Below the pieces are notes generated by a model, which was not told the origin of the DNA, made no database searches, and saw only the letters and a list, made by a program, of their open reading frames with translations. A DNA stretch of 64,000 nucleotides, taken from positions 806,001 through 870,000 of the forward strand of contig CAVZAA010000005.1 in assembly GCA_963773105.1 (NCBI GenBank), in the 5' to 3' direction. Made by a program: the position numbers and the translations under genes. Source of the stretch: Trebonia sp963773105. Lineage in GTDB: Bacteria > Actinomycetota > Actinomycetes > Streptosporangiales > Streptosporangiaceae. This document shows, in pieces, positions 35,427 to 44,690 of the stretch (its first letter is position 1; each line of letters begins with the position of its first letter).

Positions 35427-37133
35427 TCAGCCGCGGAGCGCGGAGGCGAAGATGGCAGGCAGTTGGGCGATACCGCGGGCGGTGGTGAAGCGGGTGATGC
35501 GTGCAAGGGTGGTGCGACCCGTGCGGTTGGTGACGAAGTACGGCGGGCGCGGCGAGAGCGAGGGCGAACCGGTGAACAGGCCGCGGGGGGTGGGGGCGAA
35601 GGGGGCGCGCACCACGGTCTTCTCGATGTCCTCGAGCATGAAGGCGTTGTTGACGATTCCGATGCCGCTGCCGATGTCCTGTCGAGTGTGTCCGGGGTAG
35701 GCGCCCCAGGGGGTATAGCCGAGCAGGAAGCTGACGCCCGACCAGCAGTTGACGCCGAGGGTGCCGTAGCGCAGGTCGGCGATGGCCTTCTCCAGCGCCG
35801 CACGGTGGGTCTTCTCGGTCCTCGGGTGGATGATGAGGGTCGCGCCGAGGGTGCCGGGCAGGGTCTCGTTGGCGAAGTCCACGGCGCGGCCCAGGAACTC
35901 GGCGGGGGTGTCGCCGGCGAGGCGTACCACGCCGAGCGCGCTGGCGAAGACCTCTCCGGTGAGCAACGCGTCGTCGTGGTCCGCGATGTCCGGTACCAGG
36001 AGCCGGCAGCCGTCGGCGTAGCTCTCGGCCTGCGGGTGGGCCTTGAGGACCTCGGCGAGCCGCTGCCCGGCGCCGGGATAGTAGTCGGCCCGAGCGGGCA
36101 GTTCGCGCAGCACCTGCCGGATCTCCTCCAGCAGCCGCTCGGTGCCGTCCCAGGCGCGGGGCAGCACCAGAATCTGGCTGGCGATGCAGTTGTGGCCGGA
36201 GTTGTTCATCTTGCTGGTGACGATGTGCTCGGCCTGGAAGCGGAAGTCCGCCGGGTTCCACTGCCCCGGCACCACAATGCAGGGGCTGACCCCGCCCAGC
36301 TCGCTGGTGAACGGCTTGTCGATCAGCGGCCGGTCGTCGCTGCGGCGCTGCTCGGCCTGCTCGTCGGTGCCCCACACGATGGCGTCGTGGGTGCGGTCGC
36401 TGCCAGTCACATGGATGGTGTCCACGCCGTCGTGGGTCGTGAGATACGCGCCCTCAGCGGGGCCGCCGTCGACGAACCGCAGCCAGCCGCGCTCGGTGAA
36501 CTCGGCGAAGATCCGCTCGAAGTGCGGACGCAGATAGGCGTTGACCGGGTTCATCTTGGCGACGACGACCTGGCCCTCGGCGTACAGCTTGTGCAGGATG
36601 TCGACTGCGGTAAGAGCGGCGACGTTGCCCGCACCCAGCACCAGCGCCACACCGGCGCACTCGGTGCGGCCGCGGTACTGCCCGGCCGCCTGGTCCCGTA
36701 CCTGCTCGGCGCCGGCGCCGGGCACCATCCGCACCTGGGCCGAGAAGCCGTTCAGCAGCAGGCGGTCCCAGACGGTGGCGGGGAAGACGTTCACCACCGT
36801 CCGGTCGCCGTCCTCGTGCACCGCGCGGGCGGGCAGCGGGTCCCGGCCGTCGGCGATCCGGCGAAGCACGTGCAGGCGGGCACTGACGTTCTGGGCCAGC
36901 GCCCAGGGGCCGCCGGCCCAGTCTTCGGCGGCCCATGGGGAGTCGGGGGCGTACCCCTTGGCTCGGGCGCCGGCCGCGGCCAGTTCGGCCGCGCCGTCGT
37001 GGATCCGCGGCATGAGCCGCTCCAGCAGGCCGATGCGCTCGGCGAGCGGTGCGTTGGCCCAGGACGCGGCATTCTGGCGCAGTTCGCTCACGGCTCGGTC
37101 GAGGGCGCGGGTATCGAGGATGCTGCTGTTCAC
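35427..37133 (-). CDS. Aldehyde dehydrogenase family protein (long form)
   Basis: This 568-residue NAD(P)-dependent dehydrogenase oxidises an aldehyde to an acid. The Rossmann motif VLGAGNVAALTAVDIL lies near residue 190, and the nucleophile Cys is in NNSGHNCIASQ. The conserved Glu would be in SELGGVSPCIVVPG. The family is usually ~480-500 residues; the extra length is mostly N-terminal. GTG 37131-37133 has AAAGGAG six bases upstream. It belongs to the minus-strand operon with a kinase and a PLP enzyme and probably removes their aldehyde product. Confidence 0.85.
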   Translation of the reverse strand: MNSSILDTRALDRAVSELRQNAASWANAPLAERIGLLERLMPRIHDGAAELAAAGARAKGYAPDSPWAAEDWAGGPWALAQNVSARLHVLRRIADGRDPLPARAVHEDGDRTVVNVFPATVWDRLLLNGFSAQVRMVPGAGAEQVRDQAAGQYRGRTECAGVALVLGAGNVAALTAVDILHKLYAEGQVVVAKMNPVNAYLRPHFERIFAEFTERGWLRFVDGGPAEGAYLTTHDGVDTIHVTGSDRTHDAIVWGTDEQAEQRRSDDRPLIDKPFTSELGGVSPCIVVPGQWNPADFRFQAEHIVTSKMNNSGHNCIASQILVLPRAWDGTERLLEEIRQVLRELPARADYYPGAGQRLAEVLKAHPQAESYADGCRLLVPDIADHDDALLTGEVFASALGVVRLAGDTPAEFLGRAVDFANETLPGTLGATLIIHPRTEKTHRAALEKAIADLRYGTLGVNCWSGVSFLLGYTPWGAYPGHTRQDIGSGIGIVNNAFMLEDIEKTVVRAPFAPTPRGLFTGSPSLSPRPPYFVTNRTGRTTLARITRFTTARGIAQLPAIFASALRG

Positions 37134-37177
37134 GTCACTCCTTTGTGGTGTCGAGCTGGTGGAGTCGGAGCCGGATG

Positions 37178-37384
37178 TCACGCGACCGGGCGGCGTGCGT
37201 CGCGAGCGGGGTTGATGAACATGAACGCTGCCGTGCCCCCGGCCAGGAGCAGCACCGCCGCGAGCAGCACGGCGTGGTACGCGGCGGTGACGTTGGCCGG
37301 ACTGATCGCTCCGAACCTGACCGGCCGCCTGGTCGTCGCACTCCCCGTCACCACGCACAACCCGAACCCGGCCAGCAGGAGCAC
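37178..37384 (-). pseudogene. Small two-helix membrane segment, possibly an MFS remnant
   Basis: The 68-codon frame reads LLLAGFGLCVVTGSATTRRP then AAYHAVLLAAVLLLAGGTAA and FMFINPARDARR. Two hydrophobic helices and a basic end look like the last part of a transporter such as an MFS permease. No upstream coding part remains. It could instead be a small membrane protein starting at GTG 37382-37384. Confidence 0.35.
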
Positions 37385-37465
37385 TACGTCACCGGTCCGC
37401 GTGGGAACACCGGCAGCGCGAGGCAGCCCAGCGCTCAGGTCGGCAGGCCGTCGGGGTCCGCCGCG

Positions 37466-38473
37466 TCAGATGGCTCGGTCGGCGAGGTACTCGCTTGCGT
37501 AGTAGGTGGCCAGGTCGAGGATCGGTTCGGTCATCGTCTTGGCCATGTCGGTCTCGCTGCGGGTGTGCATCCAGCCCAGGCCGCTGAGGAGTCGGGCGAC
37601 CAGCAGGGCCGGCAGGTGCTGGAGGTGGCTGTCGGGCAGTTCGGTTACCTCGCGGTAGCCGGCGACCCAGGCGTCGCGGACGTCGGTGACGAAGTCCTCG
37701 GTCAGGAGCAGGCAGAGGCTGGTGGCCAGGTCGGAGAGGAACCAGCCGTAGCCGGCGTCGTCGAAGTCGATCACGCGGACCTGGCCCTGGTGCAGGAAGA
37801 TGTTCTCAGGCGACAGGTCGGCGTGGATCAGCCCGAAGCGGTCCGGCCCGGTCCCGAAGTCCTGCAGCTGCGCGTGGACCTTGAGGGCGGTCTGTCCGAA
37901 GAGGTCCCGCTGTGCGTCGGTCAGCCCGGGGAGGTCGAGGAAGCGACCCCAGAACGGGTTGGCACCGACGAGGCCGTCGGCGTCCCAGCGGTGGCGCTCG
38001 AAGAAGTCGGGTCGGGTCCAGGCGTTGGAGATCTTGTGCACTCGCGCGCTGACGGTGCCGAGTTGGTGGTAGGTGTCGACGATCTGGTCGTCCTGCGGTG
38101 GCGCGCCGTCGAGCCACGCGTAGAGCACGCCGTACACGGGGGTGCCGTCGACGTCGCCGAGCCGGGTGAGCCGCTGGCCGTCGCGGTTGGCCAGTGCCGG
38201 TGCGGTTTCGACGCCGTTGGCGCGCAGCTCGTCGCACCAGGCGATGTCGGACATCAGGGCGGCCTTGCTGTGGTATCCCGGGCGCAGCACCTTCAGCACG
38301 GTGGGTGTGGCCCCCGGCTGGGTGACCCGGTAGACCGCGTTCTCGCGGTAGGACAGCAGGTCGAAACCGGCCGGCGCCGTCAGTCCGTACAGGTCTACGG
38401 CGCGTGCGGCGAAGCGGCGTGCGTCTGGCTCGCCGAGCTGCTTGATGCCGGGGGGCAGGCTGAGCGTGGTCAC
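37466..38473 (-). CDS. APH-family small-molecule kinase
   Basis: This 335-residue protein of the aminoglycoside-phosphotransferase/choline-kinase fold has the Brenner motif LIHADLSPENIFLHQGQ, metal-binding VIDFDDAGYGWFLSD, and an N-terminal ATP-site segment VYRVTQ...TVLKVLRPG. It starts 6 bases after the class-III PLP enzyme stop, so the two should be co-translated. Hydroxylysine kinase (AGPHD1) is in this family and works with a class-III PLP phospho-lyase. By context it may phosphorylate a hydroxy-amine or amino-alcohol. A resistance role is less likely. Confidence 0.85.
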   Translation of the reverse strand: MTTLSLPPGIKQLGEPDARRFAARAVDLYGLTAPAGFDLLSYRENAVYRVTQPGATPTVLKVLRPGYHSKAALMSDIAWCDELRANGVETAPALANRDGQRLTRLGDVDGTPVYGVLYAWLDGAPPQDDQIVDTYHQLGTVSARVHKISNAWTRPDFFERHRWDADGLVGANPFWGRFLDLPGLTDAQRDLFGQTALKVHAQLQDFGTGPDRFGLIHADLSPENIFLHQGQVRVIDFDDAGYGWFLSDLATSLCLLLTEDFVTDVRDAWVAGYREVTELPDSHLQHLPALLVARLLSGLGWMHTRSETDMAKTMTEPILDLATYYASEYLADRAI

Positions 38474-38479
38474 GGCTGG

Positions 38480-39745
38480 TCAGTCTCGTTTCTGGGTCGC
38501 GGTGAGGGTGGTCTCGAAGCGGGTGAGCAGCGTTGCGGTGTCGTCAGCGGAGAGCAGCAGCCCGGGCTTGAACTGCAGAACGGACCTGTCGAAGCCGGCG
38601 AACATGCCCCACACGCCGTGGTCGTAGAGGGCCTTGGACATGCGGACGCCGCCGTCAGGGGCGTCGAACTTCAGGCCGAACACCAGCCCGCGCTGGCGGA
38701 CCTCGGCGAGTTGGCCGAAACGCGCCATCAGGTCGGCGAGGCCGTCCCCGAGGAGGGTGGCCGTTGCTGCGGCGTTTGCCGCCGTCTCCGGGCGCTGGAT
38801 GATCTCCAGGGTCTTCAGCGCGGCGACGCAGCCGAGCTCGGCGCCGCCGAAGGTGGAGACGTGGCCCCAGCCGTCCTGGTCAAGCCAGGCGCCGGCTCGG
38901 TCGGAGAGGACCGCGGCCGCGATCGGGTACAGACCGCCGGACAGGCCCTTGCCCGTGATGAAGATGTCGGGCTCGACGCCGAAGGTGTCGAAGGCCCACA
39001 GGCTGCCGGTGCGACCGAGCCCGGTCTGCACCTCGTCGGCGATGTAGAGAGTGCCGAACTCGGTGCACAACCTGCGCACCCCCGGTAGGTAGCCTTCGCC
39101 GGGGATGGGGAAGCCCAGCGTGGCCGGGATGGTCTCCATCGCCACCGCGGCGACATCGCCGGCCGCGAGCGCGGCGCGCATGGATCCGAGATCGCCGAAG
39201 GGCACCTTCACGAAGTCATCGGGCAGGTCGCTGAGGAAGAACTTGGCGGTCGCGTCGTCGCCAGCGGCGCCGGAGAACCCCGTCCGGCCGTGGTAGCCGC
39301 CCTCGATCGCGACGATCTTGCGCCGGCCGGTTGCGTAGCGCGCGGACTTGATTGCCACGTCCATCGCTTCAGAGCCGCCGGAGGTCAGCACGACCCAGGG
39401 CAGACGCCCGCCCGTGGTCGCCGACAGCTCGGCGCCCAGCCCCGCCCGCAGCGCGCTCGGGAAGTGGTGGTTGCCGATGTCGAGCGTCTGCAGGCCCTCG
39501 GACAGAGCCGCCACGACCTCGGGGTTACGGTGCCCGACGTTGTAGGTGCCACCGTTGAGGTGGACGTCGAGCAGCTCGTGCCCGTCCATGTCCCAGATCC
39601 GGTAGCCCTCACGCCGACCGATCACCAGGTCCACGCCCATGGCGGAGAAGACTCGGACCCGGTCCGGGCACACGTGCCGCGCGGAGAGCGCGAGGACCTC
39701 GCCCTTGGTCGGGTTCGCGGGGCGTGCGGCCGTGTCGGTACTCAA
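38480..39745 (-). CDS. Class-III aminotransferase-family PLP enzyme
   Basis: This 421-residue enzyme has the PLP-site sequence TSGGSEAMDVAIKSAR, the Asp of YIADEVQTGLGRTG, and the Schiff-base Lys in FITGKGLSGG. Length is normal. Relatives include gamma-aminobutyrate and ornithine transaminases as well as O-phosphoethanolamine and phosphohydroxylysine phospho-lyases (AGXT2L group). The tightly linked APH-type kinase favours a phospho-lyase or a linked transaminase. It is followed 6 bases later by that kinase and preceded by the TetR gene. The substrate is not determined. Confidence 0.88.
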   Translation of the reverse strand: MSTDTAARPANPTKGEVLALSARHVCPDRVRVFSAMGVDLVIGRREGYRIWDMDGHELLDVHLNGGTYNVGHRNPEVVAALSEGLQTLDIGNHHFPSALRAGLGAELSATTGGRLPWVVLTSGGSEAMDVAIKSARYATGRRKIVAIEGGYHGRTGFSGAAGDDATAKFFLSDLPDDFVKVPFGDLGSMRAALAAGDVAAVAMETIPATLGFPIPGEGYLPGVRRLCTEFGTLYIADEVQTGLGRTGSLWAFDTFGVEPDIFITGKGLSGGLYPIAAAVLSDRAGAWLDQDGWGHVSTFGGAELGCVAALKTLEIIQRPETAANAAATATLLGDGLADLMARFGQLAEVRQRGLVFGLKFDAPDGGVRMSKALYDHGVWGMFAGFDRSVLQFKPGLLLSADDTATLLTRFETTLTATQKRD

Positions 39746-39803
39746 TTCGTCCCCCTGCTTCGATGCATGCGGTGGCCGCGTCGCGGGCCGCTGGGCGTGC
39801 GGG

Positions 39804-40412
39804 TCACGACTTGGAGCGAGGTCGTGCCAGGCCTGCGAAGAGATCGGCGAACAACATCAAGGATGCTTCGGCCTGGGCGTGATCCCGGTCGGCGAGCCAT
39901 CCGAGCACCAGGCCGTCGATGGTGGTGGCGAACATCCTGCTCAGGACCGGGATCGGGGCTGTCCATTCGATGTCGGCCGTTTGCGCGATCGCATCGGCGA
40001 AGCGCGTGCCTGCTGCGAAGTACTGCTGGTACTGCCACTCGGACAGTTGGAGGAGCTCAGGATCGCGCAGCGTCGTTGTGGTGAGCTCGTAGGAGACCAG
40101 CTGGCGGTCGGGATGGGCGACGGCTTCCTGCCACAGGATCCGGAAGCCCGCCCGGATGGACTCACGGGGATCGGAGGTCGCCGCCGAAGCGAGGACCGCC
40201 GGATCGACCATGTCGGCCACCATCGTGCGCATGAGCTCCTGCAGCAGCTCCGTCTTGGAACGGAAGCAGTAGTGGAAGACGCTCTGCGCAACGCCGGCCT
40301 CAGAACAGATCGCCCTCGTCGTCGTGGCCGTGATCCCGTCACGGGCCATCACCCGGAACGCAGCCGCCACCAGATCCCGTCGCCTCTGGTCGGCAGATAC
40401 CCGAGTCGCCAT
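39804..40412 (-). CDS. TetR-family regulator of the catabolic cluster
   Basis: This 202-residue regulator has an N-terminal helix-turn-helix (RRRDLVAAAFRVMARDGITA, TTRAICSEAGVAQSVFHYCF) and a ligand-binding C-terminal domain with an acidic-basic end (GLARPRSKS). It is first in the minus-strand operon and divergent from the permease gene. Paired inverted repeats in the shared intergenic region are its likely operators. It probably senses the substrate or an intermediate. Confidence 0.92.
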   Translation of the reverse strand: MATRVSADQRRRDLVAAAFRVMARDGITATTTRAICSEAGVAQSVFHYCFRSKTELLQELMRTMVADMVDPAVLASAATSDPRESIRAGFRILWQEAVAHPDRQLVSYELTTTTLRDPELLQLSEWQYQQYFAAGTRFADAIAQTADIEWTAPIPVLSRMFATTIDGLVLGWLADRDHAQAEASLMLFADLFAGLARPRSKS

Positions 40413-40478
40413 GTTGAATCCTCCGATCGGTCACAGGGCTGCGGCAACCGCATGCACAGGCCGCCTAAGCTAACAACA

Positions 40479-40544
40479 ACTTGGTCAACTGACAAGGTTG
40501 AGTGACCTGATCACTTGACAGAGAATCTTGGGCGCGCCTACCGT
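40479..40544 (+). promoter_or_regulatory. Divergent promoter with two candidate TetR operators
   Basis: CTTGGTCAACTGACAAG (40480-40496) is a near-perfect palindrome. AGTGACCTGATCACT (40501-40515) is a second one with 5-base arms. A TTGACA hexamer (40515-40520), 18 bases before TACCGT (40539-40544), makes a good promoter for the permease. The second operator abuts the -35 hexamer, as expected for repression by the divergent TetR protein. Confidence 0.6.
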
Positions 40545-40600
40545 CCCCTCTCACGAGGCTCATCGCCACGACGTACGTCACCCTGGAAAGGCGACACCCG

Positions 40601-42073
40601 ATGGATGAAAAAGCAGAGTTCTCCCTGAAGGGGCGGCTCTCCACCTTGAAGATCGTGGTCATGGTGGTGGCCGCAGCGGCGCCCGCGGGCGCCATCATCG
40701 GGATCACCCCGCTCAGCTTCGCGCTCGGCAGCGGCGCTTCCACGCCGGCCGTGTTCATCGCTGCAGGCTTGGTCCTGATCTGCTTCTCGGTGGGGTATGC
40801 CGCGATGAGCCGCCGGGTGTCTGGTGCCGGAGGGTTCTACACCTACGTGGCGAGGGGCATCGGACGACCGCCCGCCGTCGGTGCCGCACTGGTGGCGGTC
40901 ATCGCTTACAACGCGATGGTCCTGCTGCTCGTCGCCGGGCTCGGGTACTACGGCGCGATGGTGCTCCAAGTGCTCGCCGGAGTGACCGTCCCGTGGTGGA
41001 TCCTCGCCGCCGCCGGCATCGCCATCGTCGGGTTCCTGGGGTACCGGCAGATCGACGTCGCCGGCAGCGTCCTCGCCGTGCTGCTCGTGGTCGAGGTCGG
41101 GGTCCTGGTCGCCCTCGACATCGCGATCATCGCCCACAAGGGCCTCGACGCGTTCCCCACAGCCGCGATCGACCCCCGGCTCATGTTCAGCACCGGCTCC
41201 ATCGGACTCGGCCTGATGTTCGCCTTCCAGTCCTTCGTCGGTTTCGAGTCGGCGGCCATCTACGCCGAGGAGACCAAGGACCCGGACCGCTCGGTGGGTC
41301 GTGCCATCTACTTCTCCGTCGTGGCGATCGCGGTGTTCTACGCGTTGACCACCTGGGTCACCGTCGGCGCGCTGGGCGTGGGCCAGACCCAGTCCGCGGC
41401 CCAAAAGCAGCTCGGCGCACTGTACTTCGGGCTCAGCGACCAGTACGCGTCGGCGCTGCTGACCAAACTGATGTACATCACGCTGATCACCAGCCTCTTC
41501 GCGTCGCTGATGGCCCTGCACAACGCGACCAGCCGGTACATGTTCGCCGTGGGCCGCGAACGCACCCTCCTGCCCGCGCGCTTCGGCTCGGTCCACGCCA
41601 AGCACGGCTCGCCCGCTCGGGCCAGCCTGCTCCAGACCTCGATCAACCTCGTCGTGCTCGCGGTGTTTGCCGCGGCCGGTCTCGACCCCTACCTCAACAT
41701 GGCCACCACCATGACCGGCCTCGGAACCTTGGGCGTGGTCCTGCTCCAGGGCGCGGCCGCCGTCGCGATCGTGTCCTATTTCTGGCGCCATCGCCAGCTG
41801 ACGGTCCGCATCGCAGCCGGCTCGATCATCGGCGTCCTGGCGTTCGTCACTGTCGCCGTTCTCATCGTCAAGAACTTCCAGACGTTGACCGGCAGCACCT
41901 CGCAGAGCGTGAACGTCCTTCCCTGGCTGCTAGTGGCTGCCGCCGTCTTCGGAACGGCCTACGGCCTGTGGCTGCGCAAGGCCCGACCCCGCACCTACGC
42001 CGGCATCGGCGAGTTCGACCACCCCGAGGCACACCACGCAGAACTGCAGACCGCTGTGCCCGCTGGTGAGTGA
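40601..42073 (+). CDS. APC-superfamily amino acid/amine permease
   Basis: This 490-residue membrane transporter has about 12 helices. The first conserved segment, VVAAAAPAGAIIGITPLSFA, corresponds to unwound helix 1. Helix 6 region SFVGFESAAIYAEETKDPDR is the APC signature. The termini are cytoplasmic and hydrophilic. It probably imports an amino acid or amine that the neighbouring kinase, PLP enzyme and aldehyde dehydrogenase then degrade. The start ATG 40601 is preceded by GGAAAGG. Confidence 0.92.
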   Translation: MDEKAEFSLKGRLSTLKIVVMVVAAAAPAGAIIGITPLSFALGSGASTPAVFIAAGLVLICFSVGYAAMSRRVSGAGGFYTYVARGIGRPPAVGAALVAVIAYNAMVLLLVAGLGYYGAMVLQVLAGVTVPWWILAAAGIAIVGFLGYRQIDVAGSVLAVLLVVEVGVLVALDIAIIAHKGLDAFPTAAIDPRLMFSTGSIGLGLMFAFQSFVGFESAAIYAEETKDPDRSVGRAIYFSVVAIAVFYALTTWVTVGALGVGQTQSAAQKQLGALYFGLSDQYASALLTKLMYITLITSLFASLMALHNATSRYMFAVGRERTLLPARFGSVHAKHGSPARASLLQTSINLVVLAVFAAAGLDPYLNMATTMTGLGTLGVVLLQGAAAVAIVSYFWRHRQLTVRIAAGSIIGVLAFVTVAVLIVKNFQTLTGSTSQSVNVLPWLLVAAAVFGTAYGLWLRKARPRTYAGIGEFDHPEAHHAELQTAVPAGE

Positions 42074-42177
42074 CCTGACGGTCCCAGCCTGCTGGAAGTC
42101 GCCGACCGATCACGAAGCCACGGCCTGAGACCCGTCGACTCGGTCGACGGCCCCGCTCGTCATGACAGGAGCAAGAC

Positions 42178-42984
42178 ATGAAGAAAGTCGTACTGGTAAC
42201 CGGAGCGTCATCCGGATTGGGCAAGGCGATCGCCGAGGAGCTGGCCCGAAAGGGTCACAAGGTCTACGGGACCAGCCGCAACCCCGGCAACGGCGCCGAA
42301 AACGGGGTGCTCATGGTCCCCCTGGACGTGACCGACGACTCCTCAGTCGCCACGTGCGTGACCGAGGTCGCCACCGCCGAGGGCCGGATCGACGTCCTCG
42401 TCAACGTCGCCGGCTACGGGCTCAGCGGCTCGGTCGAGGACACCACGATCGACGAAGCACGCCAGCAGTTGGAGACCAACTTCTTCGGTGTCGTCCGGAT
42501 GACCCGAGAGGTCCTCCCAATCATGCGCTCCCAGGACCGCGGGCGCATCATCACCATCAGCTCGATGGCCGGATTCATCGGCCTTCCCTACCAGCCGTAC
42601 TACAGCGCCAGCAAGTTCGCAGTGGAAGGACTCAACGAAGCCCTCCGGCTGGAGCTGATCGGCAGCGGCATCGACACCTGCACCGTCGGCCCCGGCGACT
42701 TCAAGACCGGGTTCACCGCGGCGCGGGTATACGCCAAGGCGGCACGGTCCCCCCTGCACGCGGAGCGCATGACCAACGTCGTCGACACCTACGAACGCGA
42801 CGAGACCAACGGCGGCGACCCGCAACTGGTCGCCGACCTCGTCGCAGAGCTCGTCGACCAGCGTCGCCTTCGGGTGCGCTACGTGGTGGCCAAGCCGGCA
42901 CAGCGGGCCGCCGCGATGCTCAAGAGTACCCTGCCCGGAACCACGTTCGAATGGGTGATGACGAAGATATACCCGCTGCGCTAG
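42178..42984 (+). CDS. Short-chain dehydrogenase/reductase
   Basis: This 268-residue classical SDR has TGASSGLGKAIAEELARKG (NADP-type, basic residues after the loop), NVAG near residue 80, SSMAGFIG with the catalytic Ser, and YSASKFAVEGLNEALRLEL with Tyr and Lys. ATG 42178 lies ten bases after an AGGAG-like site. It follows the permease by about 100 bases on the plus strand and probably belongs to the same regulon, perhaps reducing or oxidising an intermediate. Confidence 0.92.
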   Translation: MKKVVLVTGASSGLGKAIAEELARKGHKVYGTSRNPGNGAENGVLMVPLDVTDDSSVATCVTEVATAEGRIDVLVNVAGYGLSGSVEDTTIDEARQQLETNFFGVVRMTREVLPIMRSQDRGRIITISSMAGFIGLPYQPYYSASKFAVEGLNEALRLELIGSGIDTCTVGPGDFKTGFTAARVYAKAARSPLHAERMTNVVDTYERDETNGGDPQLVADLVAELVDQRRLRVRYVVAKPAQRAAAMLKSTLPGTTFEWVMTKIYPLR

Positions 42985-43052
42985 AAAGCCGAGCTTCCCC
43001 CGCTGGGCAGGAGGTACTCATGATGAGTCGGCCAGAAGGCGTTGACGGGGTT

Positions 43053-43142
43053 TCAGGTCGCTTGTTCGGCCGTCGCCCGGTCGGCGTAGAACTTCTCGTC
43101 GTTATCGAAGGGACTGAGCCAGCCGAGCCGCTGCTGAATGCG
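43053..43142 (-). pseudogene. IS3-type transposase, last ~29 codons
   Basis: The minus strand reads IQQRLGWLSPFDNDEKFYAD, then RATAEQAT and a stop at 43053. This is the end of an IS3-family OrfB transposase (RLGYLSPxEFE-like). No more of the gene or element is present. Confidence 0.6.
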
Positions 43143-43465
43143 TTGCCCCCGCCCCGCCGGCGACCGCGTCCAACTCGTGATCACCGTCTATCGGGCCGGG
43201 CTGGTCGGCGGCCTGCTGTGCACCAGTGAGCGGCCCGACAGGACGGGAAGGCCGCTCCGGTCCAGAACAGCGCCCACTCGGTCAGGTTCTGGCCGCGTGG
43301 GAGGACGCTCAGCGCGAAGCCGCAGACCTCCAGGGCTGAACTGAGGAACGGAAACCTACAACGTCCTAGCCCGAGCGCGGACCGCCCCGAGGACGGCAGC
43401 GAACAGCCGAACCGGTACGACAGTCGTACCGACCGGGGAACCGAACGCACCGCCTCTGCACCTCT

Positions 43466-43950
43466 GTCCACCGGGCGTCCAGGTCGGCACGGTCTACCTG
43501 GAAGGCCGGCTGCTGGTCCGCGCGGGCGGCTACTGGTGGGACGGGAAGACGTGGTACCGCCGACCAGGTGATTGACCTGGCAAACGAGGGCTACCTACTA
43601 CCACCGGCCCGTCCCCGGCGGCGTCACCGTCTCAGCGGCCGGGCTGCTGGCGGCCGGAAACGGAGACCCCGACCGCGGCACCGTCCTGCAGGTCATCGAC
43701 GTCGACCCGGACGCCTCCTACCAAAGCCGCTGGGACGACGACCTCGCCCTGCGGGCCGCCCGCCGCCCCGGCGCGGACCTCCCGCCCTGTCGCAGACGAA
43801 TGGGCGCTGAGGCCCGCCAGCTCCACCCCGACGTCATCACCGAGTCCGTCGCCGTCCCCGGCCCCGACGGCCGCATGGTTCCTGTTGGCGAGGCCGAGCT
43901 CGCCGCCGGCCTTGAGCGCTCGATCCACTCCGCCCCGTGGGACTGGTTTC
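43466..43950 (+). pseudogene. Fragmented actinobacterial element protein
   Basis: The plus strand reads QVGTVYLEGRLLVRAGGYWW and DGKTWYRRPDQVIDLANEGY. After frame changes it continues YHRPVPGGVTVSAAGLLAAG and GTVLQVIDVDPDASYQSRWD. This resembles a protein often seen in actinomycete mobile regions, where a helix-turn-helix part would follow. Frame breaks and the missing 3' end show it is dead. I cannot name it with certainty. Confidence 0.45.
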
Positions 43951-44184
43951 CAGCACCATCGTCCCCGGCACGTACCGGCGATGCTGGGGAACCCAGGCAT
44001 TGCTGGGACCGAACCTGAACGAGCCGGCCGCGCGGTCAAGCAGCGCCGCGAACACGCTGGGGGAATCGGGGCGCGGCAGGCACAGCCACTCCACCGAACC
44101 GTCCGGCGCGACCAGGCAGCTCTGCTCGCAATTCGACAGCAGCCCGTAATCGGCAATCGGCGGAAACGCGCTCACTGCAATCAA
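43930..44184 (-). pseudogene. GH15 glucoamylase/trehalase N-terminal fragment
   Basis: From ATG 44182-44184 the protein reads FPPIADYGLLSNCEQSCLVA, PDGSVEWLCLPRPDSPSVFA and then WVPQHRRYVPGTMVLETS. This is the conserved N-terminal domain of GH15 glucan or trehalose hydrolases. It ends abruptly near 43940, where unrelated sequence begins. The remaining ~500 residues are absent. Confidence 0.8.
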
Positions 44185-44213
44185 CCCCCGCTCACCCCGG
44201 CGACCCGGGTCAC

Positions 44214-44690
44214 CGGCACCCCAACATCGTGATCGGCGGCGCCGCCGGCTGCTTCCCGGTGCTGGTCGGCTGGGCCGCAGTCACTGGGACCGTCGCCTGG
44301 CCCGCCATTGTGCTGTTCGCCGTCATCTTCTTCTGGACGCCGCCGCACTTCTGGGCGCTCGCGATGACGTTCAAGGACGACTACGCCTCGGCGGGCGTGC
44401 CGATGCTGCCGGTGGTGGCCAGCCCGGCCACGGTTGCCCGCAAGATCCTCGGCTACTCCTACGTCATGGTCGGCGCCACGCTGGCGCTCGTCCCGTACGC
44501 CGGCTGGTTCTATGCCGCCTGCACGAGCGGCCTCGGCGGCTGGTTCCTCGTCGATGCCCACCGGCTCCGTTCCCGTGTTAGCGCCGGGGAAGCAGCCGCC
44601 CCGATGCGGCTGTTCCACCTGTCCATCGCCTACCTGACGCTGCTGTTCGCCGCAGTGGCCGTGACCGCGCTGCTGCCCTGGCGGGGCTAG
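44214..44690 (+). pseudogene. ctaB: Protohaem IX farnesyltransferase (haem O synthase), 3' half only
   Basis: The frame NIVIGGAAGCFPVLVGWAAV, then FFWTPPHFWALAMTFKDDYA and SAGVPMLPVVAS, is the C-terminal half of CtaB (UbiA family) with its second conserved Asp region and several membrane helices. It ends normally at TAG 44688-44690. The N-terminal half with the first DxxxD motif is missing, replaced by the GH15 fragment. The surviving ~155 residues cannot make haem O. Confidence 0.85.
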
